From positions 744,001-808,000 of the forward strand of contig JADJBV010000002.1 of assembly GCA_016703535.1 (NCBI GenBank): a stretch of 64,000 nucleotides of DNA, read 5' to 3'. Both the position numbers and the translations under genes were made by a program. Below the pieces are notes generated by a model. It did no database searches and had not been told where the DNA came from. It saw only the letters and a program-made list of their open reading frames with translations. Below are positions 16,525-23,962 of the stretch, in pieces. Each line of letters starts with the position of its first letter. Positions within the stretch are counted from its first letter, which is position 1. The DNA comes from Deltaproteobacteria bacterium (GTDB lineage: Bacteria; Myxococcota; Kuafuiibacteriia; Kuafuiibacteriales; Kuafuiibacteriaceae).

Positions 16525-17499
16525 TTAACCCGGCGGCAACACCTCGATGAATGGCGTGGCCCTCGGCGGAATCGGCGGATCCATCGACGCGGCGGCCACC
16601 ACACAACGCACGAAGTCGGCCAGTCCTTCGACCTGCTTCTCATAGGGGGCCAGGGCCGGCGCCTCGACGGTGTAAGAACGTTCGGTGCCCCGTTGGCGCA
16701 GGTAGTCTTTGAAGGTGCCCTCGTTTTTGCTGCGAAAGATCCCGGGGCTGGTGCGCTCGTAGAGTTCGGTGGAGCGATCCAAAACCTCGTGCCGCGCCAA
16801 AAACGCCGGCATCGCGAGGGCGAGGAGATCTTCGCCGCCGTTGTGGATGGCGAAAAATCCTCGATCGCCGGCCGACTTCGAGGCGTGCAGATCGATGCTC
16901 AGATCGTAGTGACCGTCGTCGAGGACCTGGCGGGCTATCTTGATCTCCGCCGGAGCGTTGGGGCTCTTGGTGCAGACCCGGTTCAGGTTGATGCCCTTGC
17001 CGTTTCTGCGGGTGCCAGCCAGGTAGCCGGTCGGACAGATCACCGGCACCACGGTCCACTCGATGTCCCGCCGCAGGAGCGGATCGGCCTGCAAAGACTC
17101 GAGGAGCTGCAGCGCCGCGGCCGGGCCGGCGGCCTCCTTGCCGTGGACCCCGGCGGTGATCAAAACCCGTAACTTGGGCGGCGCCTCCAAGGGCGCGAGC
17201 CTGACCCAACGAATGGGGTGACCGTCGACCAAACCCGCGGTCTCGAGCTGGACGCCGGGTCCGGCCAAGGCGTCGAGGCGCTCGAACAGCCCAACCAGGT
17301 CCCGCTTCTTCAGCAGCTCGCCGCCTCGAAGGGCGAGGAGGGGGCTGGGCCCGTTGCTGGTTGGGCGAGAGACACCGAGGACCCATCGTTTGGGGGCCTC
17401 GATCGTCGTCAGGGTGCGGCGGCGTTGGGCCTTCGGCTTGGGCTCCAGCCCCGTCAACGGCGACGAGGCCGACGTGGGATCCAAGCGAAGGGGAGGCAC
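16525..17499 (-). CDS. M14-family zinc carboxypeptidase/deacylase-like protein
   Basis: 324 aa (GTG start; the first ~60 residues are low-complexity and the true start may be later). Zinc ligands fit GVHGKEAAG (His-x-x-Glu) and SIDLHASK (His). NLNRVC supplies the Arg/Asn of the family and SYTVEAPA the catalytic Glu. There is no signal peptide, so it is probably cytoplasmic. M14 relatives remove C-terminal residues or N-acyl groups (succinylglutamate desuccinylase, aspartoacylase). Same strand and 9 bp upstream of the CxxC flavoprotein, suggesting co-expression. Confidence 0.82.
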   Translation of the reverse strand: MPPLRLDPTSASSPLTGLEPKPKAQRRRTLTTIEAPKRWVLGVSRPTSNGPSPLLALRGGELLKKRDLVGLFERLDALAGPGVQLETAGLVDGHPIRWVRLAPLEAPPKLRVLITAGVHGKEAAGPAAALQLLESLQADPLLRRDIEWTVVPVICPTGYLAGTRRNGKGINLNRVCTKSPNAPAEIKIARQVLDDGHYDLSIDLHASKSAGDRGFFAIHNGGEDLLALAMPAFLARHEVLDRSTELYERTSPGIFRSKNEGTFKDYLRQRGTERSYTVEAPALAPYEKQVEGLADFVRCVVAAASMDPPIPPRATPFIEVLPPG

Positions 17500-17562
17500 G
17501 GGATCGTCAGCTTATCGGCGCAGCGGCGCCGAAGTTGTCCCGGGTCGGACGAACGGCGGAGC

Positions 17563-18813
17563 TCAAGGGAGCTCCAGGCGAATACTTAGGCCGCCGCCTT
17601 CACGATTTTGGGCTCGGATCTGCCCGCCGTGGAGGACCGCAACTTGTCTTGCGATCATCAACCCCAGGCCCAGGCCCGTGGCCGAGCTGCTTTTGGCTCG
17701 GGCGCCTCGATAAAAAGGCTCGAACAAGCGGGGCAACTCTTCTTCCGGGACCCCGGGGCCCCGATCTCGGACCTCCAGGCTGCGGCCCGAGATTGCCACC
17801 TCCACCTCGGTCCCGGGCGGCGCGTATTTTTCGGCGTTTTGGAGCAGGTTGCCCAGGAGCCTCAACATCCGAGCCCGATCCACCGCGACCACCTCACCTC
17901 GTCCGGTGATCACCACCGAGTGTTGCACCAAGGGGTGTCGGGCCACCGCCTCCTTCACCAGTTCGTCCAGGCCCACCTGCACCTGGTCCAAACGGCGTTC
18001 GCCGACCGACAGCCGCGACAACTCGAGGAGCTCACCGATCAGCTGATCGAGTTCGCTCACGTCGCCTTCCATGGCGTTCAGCCGCTTCTCGGGGGCTTGG
18101 CCTTGATCCCGCAGCAGCTCCAGCTCCAGCCGCAACCTCGCCAGTGGGGTGCGCAGCTCGTGGGAGATTCCGGCCATCAGCTCCTTTTCGGCGCGCAAGA
18201 TCGCGTCGACCCGATCGGCCATCGCGTTGAAGGACTTGGCCACCGCCGCCAGCTCGCCGGTCCCCTGCACCGGCAGCCGGTGTGACAACTCGCCATTGGC
18301 GATGCGCTCCATGGCGGCCATCGAGGCTTGGAGAGGGCGGGTTACCAAAGCTGCAACCCAACTTGCGGCGCCGATCACCAACACCGCGATCAAGATCAAC
18401 CAGGGACCGATCCGGCTCTCCGGCGCGGCCACGTCCAGATCCCTACGGATGACCACCCAGTGGCCGTTGGCCTCCACCGCCACCGGCGCCCGCGGCCCGC
18501 GACAAACGATGACCAGGTGGCCTCGGTGTTGTTCTTGGCTGCAGCGTCGGCCTCGGCCTTCACCGCCATGCCGCGCAAAGCCGGGGGCGCGATCGCTGAC
18601 CTTGATGTCCAGGCCGAGGCGCTCCTCCAGAGCCCGGCGATCGGCGCCGCGCTCCAGCTCGTCGGTGACGTAGATGACTTGGTCCAAGTAGGCCGAAAGG
18701 GCCTCTTTGGCGAAGGGCGCAAACACCGCGCCGCGGACCACCAAAAACGTCAGGCCCAAGGTGGCCACGACGATCGCGGCCAACAACAGGACCAAACGGA
18801 GCCGGGTGCTCAC
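17563..18813 (-). CDS. Sensor histidine kinase, CpxA/EnvZ type
   Basis: 416 aa. Two membrane helices (about 7-27 and 138-158) enclose a ~110-residue periplasmic sensor with two Cys (RRCSQEQHRG, VIVCRG) and several His, possibly metal- or redox-sensitive. A HAMP domain follows, then HisKA (AGISHELRTPLARL) and HATPase_c (NLLQNAEKY, DRGPGVP, ATGLGLGLMIA). The start overlaps the response regulator stop by 4 bp (ATGA). With the regulator and the LTxxQ protein upstream it forms a Cpx-like envelope-stress operon. Confidence 0.92.
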   Translation of the reverse strand: MSTRLRLVLLLAAIVVATLGLTFLVVRGAVFAPFAKEALSAYLDQVIYVTDELERGADRRALEERLGLDIKVSDRAPGFARHGGEGRGRRCSQEQHRGHLVIVCRGPRAPVAVEANGHWVVIRRDLDVAAPESRIGPWLILIAVLVIGAASWVAALVTRPLQASMAAMERIANGELSHRLPVQGTGELAAVAKSFNAMADRVDAILRAEKELMAGISHELRTPLARLRLELELLRDQGQAPEKRLNAMEGDVSELDQLIGELLELSRLSVGERRLDQVQVGLDELVKEAVARHPLVQHSVVITGRGEVVAVDRARMLRLLGNLLQNAEKYAPPGTEVEVAISGRSLEVRDRGPGVPEEELPRLFEPFYRGARAKSSSATGLGLGLMIARQVAVLHGGQIRAQNREGGGLSIRLELP

Positions 18814-19496
18814 TCGGGCTCCCGGGTGATGGTGTAGCCGATGCCCCGGACGGTCTTCAGGTAGACGGGGGCCTTGGGGTCATCGCCCAACTTTTTCCTA
18901 AGGTGGCTGACGTGGACGTCGACGGCCCGCTCGAAGGCGGCGAAGTCGGCGCCCCGGGCCAACTCCATCAGCCGCTCCCTGGGGATCACGCGTCCCGCGT
19001 TGGCCACCAAGGTCCGGAGGATCTCGAACTCGGTGGTGGTCAACTCCAGCGTGCGGCCGTTCATGGTCGCGACCCGTCGCTCGGGGAACACGGTGATCGG
19101 CCCGGCGGTGACCGGCGCGTCTTTGGCGGGTTCGGCTTCGCTGCGCCGGAGCACCGCTTGGATTCGGGCCAAGAGCTCCCGGGGGTTGAAGGGCTTGGGC
19201 AGGTAGTCGTCGGCGCCCAACTCCAGGCCCACGATCCGATCCGTCTCGTCACCGCGGGCGGTCAACATGATCACCGGGACCTTGGAGGATCGCCGGATCT
19301 CCCGACAGATCTCGAAGCCGTCACGCCCCGGCATCATGACGTCGAGCACCACCAGATCGATGGTGTTGCTGCGAAGTTGCTCCAGACCTTGGTCGCCGCT
19401 TTCGGCCTTTTTTACGGTGTAGCCCCGGCCGCCGAGGTATTCGGCGACCAGGTCTCGCAACCGCTCGTCGTCATCGACGACCAAGATCGTTCGCAC
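18810..19496 (-). CDS. OmpR/PhoB-family response regulator, CpxR-like
   Basis: 228 aa. The receiver domain (1-118) has the acidic pair VVDDDE, phospho-acceptor Asp in VVLDVMMPGRDG, then MLTARGDE and the conserved Lys in YLPKPFNP. The winged-helix DNA-binding domain (130-226) ends HVSHLRKKLGDD then YLKTVRGIGYTI, typical of the family. It overlaps the kinase gene by 4 bp and follows the Spy/CpxP-like gene by 75 bp. Known role: activation or repression of envelope genes after phosphorylation by the cognate kinase. Confidence 0.95.
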   Translation of the reverse strand: MRTILVVDDDERLRDLVAEYLGGRGYTVKKAESGDQGLEQLRSNTIDLVVLDVMMPGRDGFEICREIRRSSKVPVIMLTARGDETDRIVGLELGADDYLPKPFNPRELLARIQAVLRRSEAEPAKDAPVTAGPITVFPERRVATMNGRTLELTTTEFEILRTLVANAGRVIPRERLMELARGADFAAFERAVDVHVSHLRKKLGDDPKAPVYLKTVRGIGYTITREPE

Positions 19497-19571
19497 AGTC
19501 GATCCTTAGGGCCTGCGAAGCGACAAGTCGATCGTTTCGGCTGACGAGGCGCCCGACTGGCCGAGTGGGCT

Positions 19572-20090
19572 TCATTCGAAGCGGCGACCGCGTTTGCCTT
19601 GGCCTTGGCCAGGGCCAAAGTCGTCGTCGTTCATCCGCTTCTCGGCCCGTTCGTGGAAGGTCTTGGCCGACTCCACCAGGGTCTGCCGCTGCTCGGGGGT
19701 GAAGGTGGCGTGCAGCTCCAGGTACTTGTCGATCGCCGAGTGGGCGACCTTCGACATCCGTTCGCTGACCTGGTTCACCAGGCCGTGGAGCTTGGCCGCG
19801 TCGGGCTGGGCCTTCTCCAACTCCGGGATGGCGCTGGCGACCAGCTGGTGCACCTCTTTTCGGTTCTGTTCAGCCTCGTCGGCCATCGCGCGGCGCAGGC
19901 GCACCGCCTTGACCTCCTGTTGTTCGGTGAGGTCCATCCGGTTGAGGAGTCGCATCAGGCCCATGCCGGGGAAGTGGCCACCTGGTCGCGCCACCGCAGT
20001 GCCGGCGAAGCCCAAAGTGCCGATGATCGCCGCAGCACCCAGGCCCAGGAAGATGCGTCGTTTGAGGGGGTTCTTGTTCGTGGTGCTCAT
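19572..20090 (-). CDS. Spy/CpxP-family periplasmic LTxxQ protein
   Basis: 172 aa. A signal peptide (KRRIFLGLGAAAIIGTLGFAG, cleavage near VARP) precedes an all-helical body with the two family motifs, LTEQQ (MDLTEQQEVKAV) and a variant FTPEQRQ. The tail is acidic then Gly/Gln-rich. In enterobacteria CpxP and Spy sense or chaperone misfolded envelope proteins and inhibit CpxA. Its position at the head of the regulator-kinase operon supports the same feedback role here. Confidence 0.88.
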   Translation of the reverse strand: MSTTNKNPLKRRIFLGLGAAAIIGTLGFAGTAVARPGGHFPGMGLMRLLNRMDLTEQQEVKAVRLRRAMADEAEQNRKEVHQLVASAIPELEKAQPDAAKLHGLVNQVSERMSKVAHSAIDKYLELHATFTPEQRQTLVESAKTFHERAEKRMNDDDFGPGQGQGKRGRRFE

Positions 20091-20246
20091 GATGTCCTTT
20101 TAACGCTCGCCCCGTGAGGCCATCTTCTCGGCCGGGTGAAACATCGCTTCGAATTGTGAAGGAACGTGTCCGGCGGCCCTAGGGTTTGGGTGGGGAAACG
20201 AGGGGTTGATTGGCGGGATCGGGCCCACAGGATACCCTCTGGCCCG

Positions 20247-21536
20247 GTGAGTTCGAGCGGCGAAGAGCCGGGGGCCTCGGTGGATGGGCCCGTGGCAACG
20301 CCGGTGGGCGTGGGCTCCAAGGTCGGTGACTACCTCCTCCTCGAGGAGCTGGGCCGGGGCGGGACCGCCACCGTCTATCGGGCCAAACACCCCCAGGCCG
20401 CGGCCGAGTGTGCGGTGAAGGTCCTACACTCCCGCTTCGCTGGATCGGCGCGGCTGCGACGACGGCTGGCCCGGGAAGTACGGATCTTGGCGGACCTGGC
20501 CCACCCCAACCTGGTGGGGATCTTGGACTCGGGAGGGCCCCCCGAGGCGCCGCCGTATTTGGTCACCGAACTGGCGATGGGCCCGACCTTGGCCAAGGTG
20601 ATCGCCGAGGTGACGCCGCTGTCGACCGAACAGGTGGCGGAGATCTTGGCTCAGGTCGCGCGTGGTTTGGCGGCGGCCCATCGGGCCGGCATCGTGCACC
20701 GGGATCTCAAGCCGGCCAACGTGGTCTTGACCCGGATCCGCGGCGAAACTCGGGCCAAGGTCCTCGACTTCGGCTTGGCCCGGGCGCTGGAAGAGGAGCT
20801 GCACGGCACCGCCTTCACCAGCATGAACGACCTGCTCGGCACGCCAGCCTACATGTCACCCGAACAGATCCGGGATCCGAGTCGGGTGGGTCCTCGCACC
20901 GATCTCTATTCACTCGGCCTCATCGGCTACGAACTCTTGACCGGACAACGCCCGACCTTTCGACCCACCCACAAGCTCGAGCTCTTGGAAGCCGACCTGC
21001 GAGTGCCGCCGCTCGAAGGCAAAGGGCCGGTGGGCGCTTTGATCATGCACCTCTTGGAGGTCGAGGCCGAACGACGACCCAACGACGCGATGGCGGTGGT
21101 CAAGACCTTGGAGGAGTTGCGCCTGCCGCCCACCGATCTGGGCGCGACCATCGGTGACGAGGTGCCTTCAGGCCCCCAAGCGATCCCGGGCCCACCCCCG
21201 GTGCCGCCGGCCTCTTTTTCGCCTGACTCGTCTTCTCCCGACTCGTCGCCCCCCGAGTCGAGTTCGCCCGATCCGTCCTCGCCGGGGGTGCGACCCGAAG
21301 CGACCAAGATCTTGCCCGAACCGTTGGCCCCACCGGCCCGGGCCAAGCCGAGCCTCACCGAACCATTGGTGCAGGTGATCGGGCCGGTCCCCTGGCGCCC
21401 CTGGCGGATCATCGGCGTCGGCGCTTTGGTCCTGGCCTTGGTCATCGCGTGGGCCTGGAACCGTCGTCGTTCGGTGCCGATCCCGGTCACGCCCAGCTCG
21501 ATCGCGCCCGTATCGCCAGGCTCGAACAGCCATTGA
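20247..21536 (+). CDS. Hanks-type serine/threonine protein kinase, single-pass membrane
   Basis: 429 aa from GTG 20247; a GTG at 20166 is in frame but adds an Arg-rich, unprotein-like 27 residues. Kinase domain: GRGGTATVYRA (glycine loop), AVKVL (ATP Lys), HRDLKPANVVL (catalytic loop), LDFGLARA (DFG), GTPAYMSPEQI and TDLYSLGLIGYELLTG. A low-complexity Pro/Ser/Asp linker with repeats of SSPDSS type leads to one membrane helix (GVGALVLALVIAWAW) and a short external tail. The external part is too small to be a sensor domain. Such kinases phosphorylate Thr sites read by FHA domains, such as those in the 688-2493 protein; a direct link is only a suggestion. Confidence 0.93.
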   Translation: MSSSGEEPGASVDGPVATPVGVGSKVGDYLLLEELGRGGTATVYRAKHPQAAAECAVKVLHSRFAGSARLRRRLAREVRILADLAHPNLVGILDSGGPPEAPPYLVTELAMGPTLAKVIAEVTPLSTEQVAEILAQVARGLAAAHRAGIVHRDLKPANVVLTRIRGETRAKVLDFGLARALEEELHGTAFTSMNDLLGTPAYMSPEQIRDPSRVGPRTDLYSLGLIGYELLTGQRPTFRPTHKLELLEADLRVPPLEGKGPVGALIMHLLEVEAERRPNDAMAVVKTLEELRLPPTDLGATIGDEVPSGPQAIPGPPPVPPASFSPDSSSPDSSPPESSSPDPSSPGVRPEATKILPEPLAPPARAKPSLTEPLVQVIGPVPWRPWRIIGVGALVLALVIAWAWNRRRSVPIPVTPSSIAPVSPGSNSH

Positions 21537-21591
21537 GGGGACGAGTTCGAGGTGGGCGGGCCGGATTTGCCTGGCTTTGCCGGACGGGACA

Positions 21592-22308
21592 CTAGCTGGT
21601 GCTGTCGCTCAGATATCGCTGCAGATCTGGCAACAAGGTGACGCGCCGACGATCGACGCCCAGCTGATCCAGGGCGCGGCGGGTGGCTTCGGGGTTGCGG
21701 AGGCCGGTGACGGTCAGATGGTAGCGGCTCAGCTCTTTGGCGTCGGCGAAGCCTCGGATGGTGTGGTGGAACAGATCGTCATCGGGCGGCGCGCCGAAGA
21801 CGTCGATGACCGCGTGATCGACGCCGGCGCCGGCACACTCACGCAGCACGCGGCCGAACATCGCGTCCACCAGCTCCGCCTCCATGCCGCCGATCAAAAA
21901 TCCGATGACCGCGCGATCCGCCCAACGAAAGACCGGCGATGACTCCCGGAGCGCACGCACGTTGCGTTGACGGAGTCGTTGGGTGGCGCCTAGGTCGTGG
22001 GCGTCGGCGATCACCCGCAACATCTCGTCCAAGGTGGCCGACAAGCGGTCCGAGATCGGTCCCCGGTTGCGGTACAGCCGGTCGAGCAAGGCAACTTGCA
22101 GTACGGTAGCCGAGGCCGGCTTGCCTTCGGCGCCCAAGGCCCGGCCGTAGAGGGCGACCAACCGCAAGAGCTCACTTTTGGCGGGTTCGTCCCCGGCGCC
22201 AGCGGCCTCGAGGGCGTTCAGCCAAGGCCCGAGTTGGGCCTCCAGGGCCTCCTTGGTGTCGGTCAACACCCGGGCAGCGGTCAAAGCCGTCATCCACTCG
22301 GCCAACAT
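21592..22308 (-). CDS. STAS-domain protein (RsbR-like)
   Basis: 238 aa from an ATG at 22308 (MLAEWMTAL); upstream in-frame codons would run into the divergent gene. The N-terminal half is helical (a possible non-haem-globin-like or dimer domain). The C-terminal ~110 residues have the STAS pattern of RsbR/RsbS proteins: AVIGFLIGGMEAELVDAM, AVIDVFGAPPDD, LSRYHLTVTGLRNPEA and LGVDRRRVTLLPDLQRYL. Known relatives build stressosomes or act in anti-sigma antagonist switching. No kinase or sigma-factor partner is adjacent. It is divergent from the glutathione-synthetase-like gene. Confidence 0.78.
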   Translation of the reverse strand: MLAEWMTALTAARVLTDTKEALEAQLGPWLNALEAAGAGDEPAKSELLRLVALYGRALGAEGKPASATVLQVALLDRLYRNRGPISDRLSATLDEMLRVIADAHDLGATQRLRQRNVRALRESSPVFRWADRAVIGFLIGGMEAELVDAMFGRVLRECAGAGVDHAVIDVFGAPPDDDLFHHTIRGFADAKELSRYHLTVTGLRNPEATRRALDQLGVDRRRVTLLPDLQRYLSDSTS

Positions 22309-22369
22309 CGATCCTCCGAGTGTGCCTGGGATCCTTGACCTCTGCCAAGCTTCCCGGGATGACCTTGTT

Positions 22370-23320
22370 ATGGGTCTTCGCTTCGCCTTCATCATGGATC
22401 CGATCGAGCGGATCGATATCCACGGGGACTCGACCTTCGCGTTGATGCTGGAGGCCCAAAAGCGGGGCCACCAGGTCCTCTACGCGACGCCACGCACCCT
22501 ATTTCAGCGCGGGGGGGACCCCTACCTTGGCGTGCAGCCGGCGACCCTAAAACGTCAGCTCGGCGCCCACCATCAGCTGGGGCCGGTCGAGACGGTGTGC
22601 CTCCACGACGTCGACGCGGTCTTTATGCGCAAAGACCCGCCCTTCGACGCCGACTACCTCTTGGCCACCTGGATCCTCGATCGGGTCGATCGGCGCCGAG
22701 TCGTGATGATCAACGATCCGCAAGGCATCCGCGACTTCAACGAGAAGTTGGCGGCGCTCCGGTGGCCTGAGCTGATGGCGCCGAGCCTGGTGGCCTCGGA
22801 TCGCAAGGTGCTGCGGGCCTTCCTCGAAGAACACGGCGAGGTGGTGGTCAAGCCGCTCCTCAACGCCGGCGGCTCTGGCGTGATCCTGCTGGAAAACGGC
22901 CACCGCAACGTCGGTTCGGTGCTGGATCTGCTGACCATGGAGGGGCAACGGATGATCGAGATCCAAGCGTACATCCCGGCGGTCGTCGCCGGTGACAAGC
23001 GGGTGATCTTGCTCGACGGCCAACCGATCGGCGCGGTGAACCGCAAGCCGAAGAGCGACGACATTCGAGCCAACATGCACGTCGGCGGTCAGGCCGAAAA
23101 GGCCGTCCTGACCGATCGGGACCGGGAGATCTGCCGAGCCCTCCAACCCGAATTGTCGGCCCGGGGGCTGATCTTCGTGGGCATCGATGTAATCGGAGGT
23201 TGGCTCACCGAGGTCAACGTCACCAGCCCCACCGGCCTCCAAGAGATCGATCGCTTCGACAGCGTTTGCCTCGAAGCCCAGATCATCGACTGGGTCGAAC
23301 AACAACACGCCTCCCTTTGA
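22370..23320 (+). CDS. gshB: Glutathione synthetase-like ATP-grasp enzyme
   Basis: 316 aa from ATG 22370. N-terminal FAFIMDPIERIDIHGDSTFA is the hallmark GshB beginning; MRKDPPFDADYL, NDPQGIRDFNEKLAALRWPE, VVVKPLLNAGGSGV (ATP-grasp Lys), and GIDVIGGWLTEVNVTSPTG (metal-binding end) follow in order. It is slightly short of the usual ~315-320 residues but intact. Role: ligation of gamma-glutamylcysteine and glycine. gshA is not in the window. No partner operon is evident; the next gene starts 74 bp downstream. Confidence 0.93.
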   Translation: MGLRFAFIMDPIERIDIHGDSTFALMLEAQKRGHQVLYATPRTLFQRGGDPYLGVQPATLKRQLGAHHQLGPVETVCLHDVDAVFMRKDPPFDADYLLATWILDRVDRRRVVMINDPQGIRDFNEKLAALRWPELMAPSLVASDRKVLRAFLEEHGEVVVKPLLNAGGSGVILLENGHRNVGSVLDLLTMEGQRMIEIQAYIPAVVAGDKRVILLDGQPIGAVNRKPKSDDIRANMHVGGQAEKAVLTDRDREICRALQPELSARGLIFVGIDVIGGWLTEVNVTSPTGLQEIDRFDSVCLEAQIIDWVEQQHASL

Positions 23321-23394
23321 CCACATCCGGGTCCTGGCCCGGTCCGGTCCCGATCTGTTGCGTCCTCGGCTCGGGTGTTATCGTCCCCCGGACC

Positions 23395-23946
23395 ATGGCT
23401 TTCGTGGATTTGGCCAAAAAGCGGCTCGTCCTGAAGGTCTTGCTCTCGGGGCCTCCGGCGGTGGGGAAGACCGTGCGGCTGGATCAGGTGGGAGGGGTGG
23501 GACGCCGCCACAACTTTGGCTCGGGGCTGATGGGCCCCACCCAGATGGCGGTTTTGCCTCTCGAGGTGCAGCGGGAGGGCCGGCCGGTGGAGATCGAGCT
23601 GTACGAGTGGCACGGGCCAGAAAAGGCCGACGTGCGGGCCAAGGGTATCTTTGTCGGGGTCGATGGGGTGATCTACCTGGCCGATGCCCGTGAAGATCGC
23701 TACATCGACTCGGTGCGGCAGTTTCAGTTTTTGGTCGAGCAGATGGGGAAGTCCAAGATGGCCCGGCTGCCGGCCCTGTTGTTGATGGGCCGCTTGGATG
23801 AGGGCTTGCTCCGGCTGGCGTCCTTCGAGGGCAAGTTGTTTGGTCCTACCTGGAGTGACAAGCTCGAGGTGCCCCACGACCAGCCTGAGCCCTTCCTGGA
23901 GGCCTTGCGCGTGTATGGAGAGGTGATGCTTGCTCGTGCCCTTTGA
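23395..23946 (+). CDS. MglA-like small GTPase
   Basis: 183 aa. The P-loop is LLSGPPAVGKT; VGVDGVIYLADAREDRYIDS matches the GVDGVVFVADSQ segment of myxobacterial MglA polarity GTPases. The G3 region reads YEWHGPEK instead of DTxGQ, and the NKxD base-recognition motif reads LLMGRLD, so nucleotide specificity is probably altered. No MglB (roadblock) partner is next door. The following lipoprotein gene begins 16 bp after its stop. Confidence 0.75.
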   Translation: MAFVDLAKKRLVLKVLLSGPPAVGKTVRLDQVGGVGRRHNFGSGLMGPTQMAVLPLEVQREGRPVEIELYEWHGPEKADVRAKGIFVGVDGVIYLADAREDRYIDSVRQFQFLVEQMGKSKMARLPALLLMGRLDEGLLRLASFEGKLFGPTWSDKLEVPHDQPEPFLEALRVYGEVMLARAL

Positions 23947-23962
23947 GCGGCGGAAGAAAGAG

